DNA from: an uncultured Granulosicoccaceae bacterium
GTDB lineage: Bacteria; Pseudomonadota; Gammaproteobacteria; Granulosicoccales; Granulosicoccaceae
Length of the DNA: 64,000 bases
Direction: 5' to 3'
Assembly: GCA_937922015.1 (NCBI GenBank)
Contig: CAKZVB010000041.1
Span: 1-64,000, forward strand
Within the stretch, counting starts at the first letter, position 1; each line of letters begins with the position of its first letter. The notes under the pieces are model-generated. The model had not been told where the DNA came from and made no database searches. It was given only the letters and a program-made list of their open reading frames with translations. This document shows positions 17,360 through 26,522 of the stretch, piece by piece. The translations under genes were made by a program, and so were the position numbers.

Positions 17360-18919
17360 CTAAGACCCGGGTACCATTATTTTACGCGGCAACATCACGT
17401 TAAATTCACTTCGTAGTGCCTCATCCAGCTCCGCTGAAATGTGTGCCGGATAGTGATTGCCCAGAATTTCTTCCACTTTCGCCGAAGCCGATTTTAACAG
17501 CTCCGGTCTGTTTTTCTCATACCATTCCTTGGGGCTGTTGCGGTCACCGATTTCAGGGTATAGATATTCCTTTTGCATCAGGTTCATTGTCTGCTGATGA
17601 CCCAGGTAATGCAGTGGTCCATCAATACAAACGTCCCGCATGGTTTGAATCGATAATGTTTCATCGTTGACATCGATACCCCTTACCGTTCTGTTTATCG
17701 CACCCAGCATATCATTGTCAATGACATAACTTTCCAGACACGCTCCCAACAGACTGGCGTGCATACCTGCAGATTCGTAGATCATGTTCGCGCCGGAGTG
17801 AGCAGCAAGTGTGACGGTGTAGCCTTTCTCATATCCCGATTGCGCATCAGGCAGCTTTGCGTCAGCCATGCCCGCGGCCACCCCCGTAGGTAAATTGTAG
17901 TAGCGACCCATTTGTCCACAGGCAGCCATGAGTACAGCCTGTTCACCGCTTCCACCACTCATCGACCCGGTACGCAGGTCAGAAACAAACGGCCAGGTAC
18001 CAAAGATAGCCGGATGCTTTGGTTTCAGCATATTCACATACACAAGGCCCGCCAGTACTTCAGCTACTGACTGAACAACTGAACCTGCAATCGCCGCAGG
18101 ACTGGTCGCCCCGGCCTGCCCTGCAGAGAGCAACAATACAGGCATGCCACCATGGACTGCTGCCTCAAGACAAGCGCAGGCATCTTCTGCAAACCGCAGT
18201 GGAGGTACAACAAAGCAGCATGACATCGAAACAAACGGACGGGCACGCCACGCCTCTTCTGAACCTGCGATACGGTGCAGAAATTTTAGTGACTGATCTA
18301 CATGTTCCGGAACCACCCAGCTGCTGCCAACATGTTTAGCGGTGCCTGAGACAGAGGCATATAAGGTATTAAAATCGAGATCTTCCGGTTCAACCATGTC
18401 GCGCGCGACAATTGATCGCTGAAAATAGTGAATGTGATCCATTTTGTCGACAATCCGGGCAATGTTATACAGATCCGCAAGCGTTGAGTCCCGATATTCC
18501 CGGCTTTCAACATCGACTATATGAACAGCGGCACCGGCGGTTCCAAAATACATTTTCGAGCTGCTGATATCGATATCGTGCTCGGGACGTTGGCCATAAA
18601 GTGTAAAATCACGACCACAATTGGCAATAGTGTCCTCAACCAGCGAACGGGGAAAATGCAAGCGCCCATCCTTGTACGTACCACCGCCTTTTTTTACCGC
18701 ATCAACACAAGAGGGAATCGCCTGTGAAAGCCCGATATTCTCAAGCACATCCATCACGGCTTCGTTGACTTTACTAATATCCGGATCAGACAGCGGTGCA
18801 AAGCGCCCACTCAACATACCCGGGTTTACAGCGCGCTCATCGACCGATAGCGGTCTGCCACGCTCCGCCATCTTCGCCGCTCGAGCACCACGTCTCGATC
18901 TTTTTTTCTTTTCAGCCAT
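17360..18919 (-). CDS. MttB-superfamily (trimethylamine methyltransferase family) protein, non-pyrrolysine
   Basis: Member of the COG5598/MttB family, which transfer a methyl group from trimethylamine, glycine betaine or other quaternary amines to a corrinoid protein. The protein is 519 residues with no internal amber codon, so it is the non-pyrrolysine type, whose known members use glycine betaine and related compounds rather than trimethylamine. Visible family features are FGTAGAAVHIVD, MSCCFVVPPLRFAEDAC, the glycine-rich SAGQAGATSPAAIAG and GSGEQAVLMAACGQMGRYYNLP. The start is the ATG at 18919, giving a Lys/Arg-rich tail; the frame also extends to 18994. No corrinoid protein or activase gene is nearby. 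Actual methyl donor not known. Confidence 0.85.
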   Translation of the reverse strand: MAEKKKRSRRGARAAKMAERGRPLSVDERAVNPGMLSGRFAPLSDPDISKVNEAVMDVLENIGLSQAIPSCVDAVKKGGGTYKDGRLHFPRSLVEDTIANCGRDFTLYGQRPEHDIDISSSKMYFGTAGAAVHIVDVESREYRDSTLADLYNIARIVDKMDHIHYFQRSIVARDMVEPEDLDFNTLYASVSGTAKHVGSSWVVPEHVDQSLKFLHRIAGSEEAWRARPFVSMSCCFVVPPLRFAEDACACLEAAVHGGMPVLLLSAGQAGATSPAAIAGSVVQSVAEVLAGLVYVNMLKPKHPAIFGTWPFVSDLRTGSMSGGSGEQAVLMAACGQMGRYYNLPTGVAAGMADAKLPDAQSGYEKGYTVTLAAHSGANMIYESAGMHASLLGACLESYVIDNDMLGAINRTVRGIDVNDETLSIQTMRDVCIDGPLHYLGHQQTMNLMQKEYLYPEIGDRNSPKEWYEKNRPELLKSASAKVEEILGNHYPAHISAELDEALRSEFNVMLPRKIMVPGS

Positions 18920-19244
18920 CGCTATAAACTCACAGATTGTAGATGCATTAATACCACGCAACCTACCAATACGGATTGGCGATTTACGACACATTTTCGA
19001 GAAGTATATAGGCTCCGGTTTTTACACGGTGAGTGCAGTCGTTTTCGTTCACAGTACTTATCCGGGCAAAACCTCATCACCACCGCCGCGTAAGACAACA
19101 GCGGATCAATATAAAAAGGTATTTGGTCTTTTTGCCGTGAAAAGTGTCAGGCAACTTGCGGACAAGGCGTCGAATAGGTTATGGACGGCAAGCTACTTAG
19201 CTGACTAGTAAACATCTAAAGCAAATGACAAATCCGTACAAATA
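18920..19244. other. Intergenic region upstream of mttB-like gene
   Basis: About 325 bases between the mttB-like start and the terminator next to galU. No gene, RNA or recognisable riboswitch. It should hold the leftward promoter of the mttB-like gene. Confidence 0.45.
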
Positions 19245-19271
19245 AAAAAGGCGCTCACAGGGCGCCTTTTT
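19245..19271. terminator. Bidirectional Rho-independent terminator after galU
   Basis: AAAAAGGCGC, loop TCACAGG, GCGCCTTTTT: a five-base GC stem extended by A-T pairs. It ends 23 bases from the galU stop on the minus side. Confidence 0.88.
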
Positions 19272-19293
19272 GCATCAACTGATAGTCAACAAA

Positions 19294-20199
19294 CTACCCA
19301 TTGGCAGCCTGCTTCTGCTCAATCGCACCCAAATCGAGAGTTGACAGGTAATCTCTGAAATCATCACCCACTTCATCATGTGCCAGCGCGTATTCAACCT
19401 GTGCCTGCAAATAACCAAGCTTACTACCGCAATCGAAGCGCTTACCTTTGAAGTTGTAAGCTAGTACACGTTGCGAACCTAATAGTCTGGCAATCGCATC
19501 GGTCAGCTGGATTTCATTTCCCGCACCGCGTTCCTGCGTCTCCAGCAGATCAAACAGCCTGGGCGTTAATATGTAGCGACCAACCACTGCCAGATTAGAC
19601 GGCGCATCTGCTTGTGCCGGTTTTTCAACCATGCCGTTAACTTCATAGACACGATCACTTGCATCACGGGCGTCAACCACACCGTATTGATGCACTTCTT
19701 CCATCGGGACTTCCTGAACACCCAATACAGAACAATGTTGATAGTTGTAGACATCAACCATCTGGCTCAGTACTGGTTGATCATCCGAGCTAATTAAATC
19801 ATCTGCCAGAATAACGGCAAATGGCTCGTCCCCGACAACAGGCTTGGCACAAAGCACAGCATGCCCCAGGCCCAGAGCCTCTGACTGACGTATAAACACG
19901 CACTTTGCATGTGGTGGCAGGATTTCGCGCACAATACGCAGCATCTTTTCTTTATTGCGTTCTTCCAGCTCACGCTCAAGCTCATAAGCAGTGTCGAAAT
20001 GATCTTCGATTGATCGCTTGTTACGGCCTGTCACAAAAATCAGGGTATCTATACCCGCCGCTACAGCTTCTTCCGCTGCATACTGTATCAGCGGTTTGTC
20101 CACGACTGGCAGCATTTCCTTGGGATTTGCTTTAGTTGCCGGTAAAAATCGTGTTCCCATTCCCGCTACAGGAAACACCGCTTTTCTGATTGGTTTCAT
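19294..20199 (-). CDS. galU: UTP-glucose-1-phosphate uridylyltransferase
   Basis: Makes UDP-glucose from UTP and glucose 1-phosphate for lipopolysaccharide, exopolysaccharide and trehalose precursors. It starts [20 protein letters not shown] with the nucleotide-binding loop, followed by [20 protein letters not shown]. Family motifs [39 protein letters not shown] and [11 protein letters not shown] are all present. The 301-residue length is typical. The nearest upstream gene, alr, is 216 bases away. Confidence 0.97.
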   Translation of the reverse strand: MKPIRKAVFPVAGMGTRFLPATKANPKEMLPVVDKPLIQYAAEEAVAAGIDTLIFVTGRNKRSIEDHFDTAYELERELEERNKEKMLRIVREILPPHAKCVFIRQSEALGLGHAVLCAKPVVGDEPFAVILADDLISSDDQPVLSQMVDVYNYQHCSVLGVQEVPMEEVHQYGVVDARDASDRVYEVNGMVEKPAQADAPSNLAVVGRYILTPRLFDLLETQERGAGNEIQLTDAIARLLGSQRVLAYNFKGKRFDCGSKLGYLQAQVEYALAHDEVGDDFRDYLSTLDLGAIEQKQAANG

Positions 20200-20415
20200 T
20201 TATTTTCCGTGACCTCACACACAAACTCAAAGAGCCGTACCATCCTCGCATGCACACATTCTTCATGCCAGACTATTTCTACTGCTGCCCTTTTCTCATA
20301 CTCACATTAGGGGTTGGCGCAGACACCGTACTCTACCGTAGTTATACTTCCCCGATAACAGGGACAGACACGAATTTGCATTGTATAAACCTTATGAAAC
20401 ACTATGTTACCGTCA

Positions 20416-21582
20416 TCAAACTGACTTGTCATCTGTAATATTGCGAATATTGGCCTCAGGGGAGGGATCAATCCAACTGCGTCTGCCTTTAATTGAACAT
20501 AACAATTCGTAGGGTATTGTACCCATGCCAGTGGCTATTTCATCGACTCGCAGTTTCTCATGGCCCCACAGAGTCACCGGGTAATCCAGAGGAGGAGCGA
20601 CAGATAAACCACTGACATCCACACTCATCGAATCCATCGACACGCGACCCACCACAGGGCACCGGCGATTACCAAACATGACACAGGTCCCGGCAGGAAT
20701 GGTGCGCGGATAACCATCGCCATATCCGGCACCCACTACGGCAACACGGGTTTGCCCTGAACACTCGTAAAGTCCACCATAGCCAATTCTGTCACCTCGC
20801 TTGAAATCCCGAATTGCGATCACCGGCGCAGTTACCCGCATCGCCGGCTGAAGACCGAAGTCGGTTTCCAATGGCCGCGCAGAAGATTGCATCGAATTTT
20901 CATCACTCTGGAATGGATCAGCACCGTAGAGCATGATGCCCGGTCGCACCCAGTCATAATGACTGTCACTGCGACTCAACAACGCTGCCGAGTTCGCAAC
21001 TGACCGGGGTATAGAGTCACCAGGGCGCAGCGAACGAAACACTTTTAACTGTCTTTCAGTGGACATATTCCTGCGGCTATCGGCCGCGGCCAGATGTGTC
21101 ATCACTCCGCCAACCGTGACAGAAGATTTGCCTAACATCTGAATAACCTCTGCAAACCGGGCTGGTTTCACACCCAGTCGCCCCATGCCGGTATCGACCT
21201 TCACCCAACAAACAAGCGAGGCGTTGTTAGTAGTTTCAAGCATTTTTATTTGATCGATATGGTGGATTACCGGCCAAAGTCCCGACTGAATACAATTGTT
21301 CAACTGCGATGTTGAGTAAAACCCCTGCAGCACCAACACGGGTTTTTCGGCATTGACCTGTCTGACCGCCAGCCCTTCTGGCACATTAGCAACCGCAAAG
21401 CCATCGGAATCCTGCAGTGCCCGCACAACTTGTTCAAGCCCGTGCCCATAGGCATCAGCCTTAACAACACTGAATATTTTCTTGCCGGGAGCGGCAGCAC
21501 GGACACGATTAAAGTTATGCCGTATGGCGGCAAGATCAATGCGTATATTGACGTAACGATTATGCCTGCTGATCGTATCCAT
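20416..21582 (-). CDS. alr: Alanine racemase
   Basis: Pyridoxal-phosphate enzyme that makes D-alanine for peptidoglycan. The PLP lysine is K41 in VVKADAYGHG and the second catalytic base is Y268 in RIGYGG. Other markers are RLGVKP, VANSAALLS, VRPGIMLYG and VGRVSMDS. The 388-residue length is slightly longer than usual because of a short C-terminal tail. It lies 5 bases after dnaB on the same strand, the common dnaB-alr order of gammaproteobacteria, and is probably co-transcribed. Confidence 0.97.
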   Translation of the reverse strand: MDTISRHNRYVNIRIDLAAIRHNFNRVRAAAPGKKIFSVVKADAYGHGLEQVVRALQDSDGFAVANVPEGLAVRQVNAEKPVLVLQGFYSTSQLNNCIQSGLWPVIHHIDQIKMLETTNNASLVCWVKVDTGMGRLGVKPARFAEVIQMLGKSSVTVGGVMTHLAAADSRRNMSTERQLKVFRSLRPGDSIPRSVANSAALLSRSDSHYDWVRPGIMLYGADPFQSDENSMQSSARPLETDFGLQPAMRVTAPVIAIRDFKRGDRIGYGGLYECSGQTRVAVVGAGYGDGYPRTIPAGTCVMFGNRRCPVVGRVSMDSMSVDVSGLSVAPPLDYPVTLWGHEKLRVDEIATGMGTIPYELLCSIKGRRSWIDPSPEANIRNITDDKSV

Positions 21583-21587
21583 CGATA

Positions 21588-22991
21588 TTACTCATCGAGA
21601 TCCTGAATACCGCCGTAATGTTCATTGGCGTAATTATCAAAGCGGGTCCACATACCGTTAAACGTTAACCGCACCATACCGGTCGGTCCATTACGCTGTT
21701 TACGAATCAATATTTCCGCGGTGCCTTTATCCGGTGATTCAGGGTTATACACCTCATCGCGGTAGACAAATGCAATGACATCGGCGTCTTGCTCTATCGC
21801 TCCGGACTCACGCAAATCGGACATAATCGGTCGACGATCGGGACGGCTTTCCAGGCTTCGGTTTAACTGCGACAACGCAATAACCGGCACTGATAGTTCT
21901 TTTGCCAACGCTTTAAGTGAACGTGAAATTTCCGAAATTTCCGTCGCTCGGTTTTCCGTACGGGTACCGGTTTGCATTAACTGCAGGTAGTCGATCACCA
22001 CCAGACCGATACCGCCGTGCTCGCGGTGCAGTCTTCTGCAACGCGCCCTGACTTCGGTAGGGGACATACCTGGAGTCTCATCAATATAGATACGGCTGTG
22101 CTGGTGAAGTATATTGGTTGCCGAGGTGATTCTTGCCCAGTCAGCATCATTGAGCAGTCCGTTACGTACCCTGTTCAACTCGATTTTGCTCAACGATGCG
22201 ATCATCCGCATACACAGTTGCTCACCCGGCATTTCCATACTGAACATTGCCACGGGCAAATCCTGATCCGGGTTTAACGCTACGTTCTCGACAAGGTTCA
22301 TCGCAAACGAGGTCTTACCCATTGAAGGTCGGCCGGCGAGAATAATCAGATCAGATTTCTGCAAACCAGAGGTGATTTTATCCAGATCGGTATAGCCCGT
22401 TGACACCCCTGTAAGTGAACTGGGGTTCTCGCCAAGCTCTTCCAGCTTTTCTTTGGTCGATTGCATGATTTCACCGACCTTTGTCAGTCCCGTCGTTGAC
22501 CGACTGGTTTGATCAGCAATCCTGAACATCTGGGTTTCGGCCGAGTCGAGAATTTCAGCCACTGTCAGACCTTCGGGCCGGAACGCCAGATCAGCAACTG
22601 AATTACACGTTGAAATGAGTTGCCGCAACACTGATCGCTCACGCACGATAGTCGCATAGGCTACAACATTGGTTGCACTGGGGGTGTGCTCTGCCAGTTC
22701 GACCAGGTAGGCCAGCCCGCCGGTTTCGGCGAGGTCACCGGCATTTTCCAACCGCTCGGATACCGTCACCGCATCACGCGGAGCGTTTAACTCTGAGAGA
22801 TATTCAATCGCCCGAAAAATGAGCCGGTGGTCGTTGCGGTAGAAATCCTCTTCTACGACGATATCCGCAATTTTATCCCAGGCATCGCCGGTCAGAATCA
22901 GCGCACCAAGTACTGAACGCTCGGCTTCGATTGAATGCGGCGGCAACCGGATGGCAGCGGAGTCGTTATCTAGCGGATATGGAGTAGCCAA
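21588..22991 (-). CDS. dnaB: Replicative DNA helicase DnaB
   Basis: Hexameric 5'-3' helicase at the replication fork. The N-terminal domain starts LPPHSIEAERSVLG. A linker at about 165-195 is followed by the RecA-type ATPase domain with Walker A GRPSMGKTS (220-228), Walker B-like LVVIDYLQLM, ALSQLNRSLE and DLRESGAIEQDAD. The 467 residues match the family and no intein is present. The start appears to be TTG at 22991, because no ATG is in frame and a stop lies 15 bases upstream. It is followed by alr and preceded, across a 400-base gap, by the ribosomal protein genes. Confidence 0.96.
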   Translation of the reverse strand: MATPYPLDNDSAAIRLPPHSIEAERSVLGALILTGDAWDKIADIVVEEDFYRNDHRLIFRAIEYLSELNAPRDAVTVSERLENAGDLAETGGLAYLVELAEHTPSATNVVAYATIVRERSVLRQLISTCNSVADLAFRPEGLTVAEILDSAETQMFRIADQTSRSTTGLTKVGEIMQSTKEKLEELGENPSSLTGVSTGYTDLDKITSGLQKSDLIILAGRPSMGKTSFAMNLVENVALNPDQDLPVAMFSMEMPGEQLCMRMIASLSKIELNRVRNGLLNDADWARITSATNILHQHSRIYIDETPGMSPTEVRARCRRLHREHGGIGLVVIDYLQLMQTGTRTENRATEISEISRSLKALAKELSVPVIALSQLNRSLESRPDRRPIMSDLRESGAIEQDADVIAFVYRDEVYNPESPDKGTAEILIRKQRNGPTGMVRLTFNGMWTRFDNYANEHYGGIQDLDE

Positions 22992-23395
22992 TCGATGGGC
23001 CAGTTACGGATCACGGCCGGTTATTTTACCGAAATAATGAAGAGACATGACATTAAATTAGACGATAAATCTGACAAACAGCCATCCTTCTCACGGCACC
23101 AACTTACATCGAAATCTTTCTATTCAGCGCAATAAAATAACGCGACCGCAGCGCCCGCGGCCGGTTCGGGGTTGTGACTACATCGACTCGAACTACACAC
23201 CAGGCGCGAAGCCGTAGGATGGGGGGAACGATCTTTCTTGCCCGTTGTCCTGTTCATTTATCTACCCCGCTTCAGCACCGGATTCGACAGAACACAATTG
23301 GCAGAGGCACCAGAGGTGCCCGTTTGTACACATCTATTCAGGCACCCTGTCAGGCAGCCAGGATAACCCTGGCCAACCCGGTTAAGACAGATCAA
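22992..23395. other. Intergenic region between rplI and dnaB
   Basis: About 400 bases with no convincing gene. Two short GC hairpins near the rplI end, GGCACC-AGA-GGTGCC at 23306-23320 and GCCAGG..CCTGGC near 23360, lack a T-run. They may be attenuating or processing structures but are not clear terminators. Confidence 0.45.
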
Positions 23396-23848
23396 CTACT
23401 CTTCTTCACCTTCAACAACAACCTTAACTGTCACATCCACCTCGGGATGTATGTGCAGCACGATTTCGTGCTCACCTGTGTTACGCAGTGGTCCCTCAGG
23501 CAAGCGCAATTCACGCTTTTCAACTGGCAGGTTGCTGGCGGCAAATGCATTGGCAATTTCTTCTCCGCCCACTGAACCGAAAAGCTTACCTTCATTACCG
23601 GCTCTGGCCAGAACCGTAACACTGGCACCTTCGAGTGACGCGGCACGCTGCTTGGCGGCTTCCAGCAATGAAGACTGCTGAGCTTCATACTCGGCTCGCT
23701 TGGTCTCAAACTCTTCGATATTGGCCTTGGTCGCCATTTGAGCTTTACCGGAAGGCAGCAGGAAATTACGCGCAAAACCCGGCTTAACCTCAACCAGATC
23801 ACCCAAGCTGCCTACATTACTGATCTTTTCAAGCAAGATGACTTGCAT
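23396..23848 (-). CDS. rplI: 50S ribosomal protein bL9
   Basis: Large-subunit protein that binds 23S rRNA near L1 and helps limit frameshifting. The N-terminal domain MQVILLEKISNVGSLGDLVEVKPGFARNFLLPSGKA is diagnostic. It is followed by the long connecting helix and the C-terminal RNA-binding domain. 150 residues, with a short acidic end (VEGEEE). It is the last gene of rpsF-rpsR-DUF2232-rplI. Confidence 0.97.
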   Translation of the reverse strand: MQVILLEKISNVGSLGDLVEVKPGFARNFLLPSGKAQMATKANIEEFETKRAEYEAQQSSLLEAAKQRAASLEGASVTVLARAGNEGKLFGSVGGEEIANAFAASNLPVEKRELRLPEGPLRNTGEHEIVLHIHPEVDVTVKVVVEGEEE

Positions 23849-23861
23849 ATTCTTTCACCTG

Positions 23862-24791
23862 TTAAGTTTCCCCGTCGTCACGGGTCTTGTTTCCAATTCT
23901 TGTTCTGTATTTGGTCCATGTGTCTGTTAAGCCCATCGCCGCTAAAAACAACAATGACTCAGGTAACAGAAACAACACCAACACATAAGCGCCGATCAAC
24001 CAGCCTCTGGTCAGATTACGCCGCGCAATCAGGGCATGAACAATAGCCATTCCCTGCAGCGAAAATACCGCACAAACTACTATACCAAGGCTGTAAAAAA
24101 CCTCGAGTCGTGTAATCACTGCCGCAAGTACAATCGCCAGCCCTGCAATACTTGCCGATACTCCATAACGAAGCTCGTGAAATTCTTTTTGCAATCCACC
24201 GGGATTGTACAAATGTGCCTGCCATGAACGCGCAAGCAATAAACTCAACGCTGCCAATACAAACAATATAGCCGCGTATAACCCAGTTACAAACTTGCTC
24301 GCTGTGGCCAGAAGATCCTGTACTTCTTCAGGTTTCAGCCCCTGCAAGTTACGCGGGGTCAGGTTGGGGTTGTCAAGCAATCGGGTAAAAAGCGCCTGCC
24401 AACTCGCCGCAGGATCAGGTACCACTACATAGACAACCAGTATAATCAACCCCACCAACACTGCACCGGCCAGCAAAGCCAGATTTAAACTGATGGTGTC
24501 GCGTAGTACCCACGCCATCACGATGACCGGTAACCACGATGAAATCATTACACCTGCCGGAGCAAGTGCCGGAAGCGCCGAAAATGAAGCGATGATGGTC
24601 GAAAGCAGCAGAGACAACCCTACCGCCAGTGCACCCGCCCCGGGGCCTGCACGCATCCAGACCAAAGCAACCACGGCGCTACTGACAACCACAAGTGGTG
24701 CCAGAAGCGTTGATAAAACCAGTGTACTCGAGGCGACTAACGCCGCCTGAAGAGGTCCACGCACTGCATAAGCTGCGAGCGCTTGAAACAT
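23862..24791 (-). CDS. DUF2232 multi-spanning membrane protein
   Basis: Inner-membrane protein (309 residues) with about eight hydrophobic segments, separated by a soluble loop with ASWQALFTRLLDNPNLTP at mid-length. DUF2232/YybS-like proteins are found between rpsR and rplI in pseudomonads and other gammaproteobacteria, exactly as here. It starts ATG at 24791, 37 bases after rpsR, and ends 13 bases before rplI, so it is in the ribosomal operon. Function unknown. Fold resemblance to energy-coupling-factor S components has been noted for the family, but nothing here identifies a ligand. Confidence 0.8.
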   Translation of the reverse strand: MFQALAAYAVRGPLQAALVASSTLVLSTLLAPLVVVSSAVVALVWMRAGPGAGALAVGLSLLLSTIIASFSALPALAPAGVMISSWLPVIVMAWVLRDTISLNLALLAGAVLVGLIILVVYVVVPDPAASWQALFTRLLDNPNLTPRNLQGLKPEEVQDLLATASKFVTGLYAAILFVLAALSLLLARSWQAHLYNPGGLQKEFHELRYGVSASIAGLAIVLAAVITRLEVFYSLGIVVCAVFSLQGMAIVHALIARRNLTRGWLIGAYVLVLFLLPESLLFLAAMGLTDTWTKYRTRIGNKTRDDGET

Positions 24792-24827
24792 AAAGCTGTT
24801 ACTGGTCTACCTGACAAAATCCCTTCG

Positions 24828-25052
24828 CTAATGTTGATCGCTGTAAGGAAGCAATGCCAGAAAACGAGCACGCTTGACCGCTGTGGCCAACTGACGCTGG
24901 TAACGTGCGCTGGTGCCGGTGATTCGGCTTGGCACAATTTTACCGGTTTCAGTGACGTACGCCTTTAACAACTCAAGATCTTTGTAGTCGATGTGGGCGA
25001 TGTTCTCTGCAGTGAAACGACAGTATTTCTTACGTCTGAAAAAACGAGCCAT
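24828..25052 (-). CDS. rpsR: 30S ribosomal protein bS18
   Basis: Small-subunit protein that forms a heterodimer with bS6 on 16S rRNA. 74 residues with the family sequence [42 protein letters not shown] and a basic [10 protein letters not shown] end. GGAG precedes the ATG. It lies 2 bases after rpsF. Confidence 0.97.
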   Translation of the reverse strand: MARFFRRKKYCRFTAENIAHIDYKDLELLKAYVTETGKIVPSRITGTSARYQRQLATAVKRARFLALLPYSDQH

Positions 25053-25054
25053 GG

Positions 25055-25555
25055 TTATTCTCCTGATTCTGCGCTGTTGGTTTCAACTGGTTCTGATCCG
25101 GTTGATTCAGGTGCTGCCGCTGCTTCTTCAACGATTGAAGGCTCGCCTTCATTCACGTTGTACGCTGGTCGGTCTTCCGCGTCAGAAGAGCCGCTTGAAT
25201 CGCTGCGGTCTTCACGTGGACGACGGGTTTCTTCTTCTTCGCGTTTTAACAGAGGTGATTCAGCGGTTACTGCCTGCTTGCGCTGAAGAACCATGTGACG
25301 GATAACAGCGTCATTGAAGCGGAACGCACTTGTTAACTCTTCGAGCGACTCATGAGTAGACTCGATATTCAGCAGAATATAGTGCGCTTTGTAAACCTTG
25401 TTGATCGGGTAGGCAAGCTGGCGTCTGCCCCAGTCCTCTTCACGGTGCACAGCGCCACCGGAATTTTCAATAATGCCGCGGTATCGCTCTACCATGGCCG
25501 GGACTTGCTCACTCTGGTCTGGATGCACCAGAAAAACGATTTCGTAGTGTCGCAT
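25055..25555 (-). CDS. rpsF: 30S ribosomal protein bS6, with long acidic tail
   Basis: Small-subunit protein that binds the central domain of 16S rRNA with bS18. Residues 1-95 are the normal fold: [39 protein letters not shown]. From about residue 105 a Ser/Glu/Pro-rich acidic tail runs to residue 166, longer than in E. coli (about 130). Such tails receive extra glutamates from RimK in E. coli; whether that occurs here is unknown. The start has a good AGGAG 7 bases upstream. It is the first gene of the operon. Confidence 0.96.
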   Translation of the reverse strand: MRHYEIVFLVHPDQSEQVPAMVERYRGIIENSGGAVHREEDWGRRQLAYPINKVYKAHYILLNIESTHESLEELTSAFRFNDAVIRHMVLQRKQAVTAESPLLKREEEETRRPREDRSDSSGSSDAEDRPAYNVNEGEPSIVEEAAAAPESTGSEPVETNSAESGE

Positions 25556-25635
25556 TGCTGCTCCTATGGATTATTGCCCGCGCCATTATCAGCACTGGAC
25601 AAGGAGTTATTCGAATTGTGTACGGCTAACCGCCA

Positions 25636-25664
25636 ATTATACCATATCTGTAAAGGATGGTGAA
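25636..25664 (-). promoter_or_regulatory. Promoter of the rpsF operon
   Basis: On the minus strand, TTCACC (25664-25659), 17 bases, then TATAAT (25641-25636) preceded by TGG, an extended -10. Transcription would begin near 25629, giving a leader of about 74 bases before rpsF. An S6:S18 binding element in this leader is possible but I cannot confirm its fold. Confidence 0.65.
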
Positions 25665-25778
25665 ACTAATTTGAAGGTTGATATGGCTATTTGCCAATCG
25701 CAAAATCAATTATCCAGCGGGATGTTCAACTTTCGCTCCAGCAAATAAAATCACACTGCCCGCACCGCTCTCCCTGCA

Positions 25779-26522
25779 CTAATCGGCACGCTGACGGACT
25801 ATCTCATACAGACAAATGCCAGTCGCCACCGACACATTAAGGCTCTCGACGTATCCCGCCATCGGTATGCTAATTAGCCCGTCACACGCCTGTTTGGTAA
25901 GCCTGCGCAACCCTTTGCCTTCAGCCCCCATGACCAGCCCCACCGGTCCACGGTAATCTATCGAGCTGTACTCGACGGATTGCTCACCGGCCGCCGCGCC
26001 ATATAACCAGATCCCGATCGAACGCAGCTCCGCCAACGAGCGGGCCAGATTAGCTACCTGACAAAACGCCACCGTCTCTGCAGCCCCGGACGCCACCTTT
26101 CGAACCACCGGTGTAATACCCACGCTGGCATTTTTCGGTGCAATTACACAATGCACTCCGGCCGCATCTGCAGTTCGAAGAATAGCCCCGAGATTGTGCG
26201 GATCAGTGACCCCGTCAAGAATCAGAACCAGCGCCGGTGCCGAGAGACCGGAGAGCATCTTCAGCATTTGCGGCTCGCTCAGTGGCTCTTTTGGTTTACA
26301 TTCGGCAACCACTCCCTGATGCCGCTCGCCGCTGAAACGCCTGTCCAGTTCGCGACGCTCTATGCGCTCCAGTGCAACATTGTTTTCTTTTGCCAAAGAC
26401 TCAATGTCCGCCAGACGTTTGTCATTGCGATCATCCGATAGATAAACAATATTCACCGCCGCTGCATTTTTAGCGACAATTGCAGTAACTGCATGGATGC
26501 CAAAAACGGTATGCGACTTCAC
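25779..26522 (-). CDS. rlmB: 23S rRNA (guanosine-2251-2'-O)-methyltransferase RlmB
   Basis: SpoU-class methyltransferase that modifies G2251 in the 23S rRNA P loop. The N-terminal substrate-binding domain starts VFGIHAVTAIVAKN. The knotted catalytic domain has DPHNLGAILRTADAAGV (motif 1 with the key Asn and Arg), VMGAEGKGLRRL (motif 2) and SIPMAGYVESLNVSVA (motif 3). The 247-residue length is normal. Its start overlaps the rnr stop by 4 bases (ATGA), the standard rnr-rlmB coupling. Confidence 0.96.
   Translation of the reverse strand: MKSHTVFGIHAVTAIVAKNAAAVNIVYLSDDRNDKRLADIESLAKENNVALERIERRELDRRFSGERHQGVVAECKPKEPLSEPQMLKMLSGLSAPALVLILDGVTDPHNLGAILRTADAAGVHCVIAPKNASVGITPVVRKVASGAAETVAFCQVANLARSLAELRSIGIWLYGAAAGEQSVEYSSIDYRGPVGLVMGAEGKGLRRLTKQACDGLISIPMAGYVESLNVSVATGICLYEIVRQRAD

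Noticed and set aside
18621-19208. 195-codon plus-strand frame antisense to the mttB-like gene
   Set aside because: Overlaps a well-supported gene on the other strand; no homology pattern.
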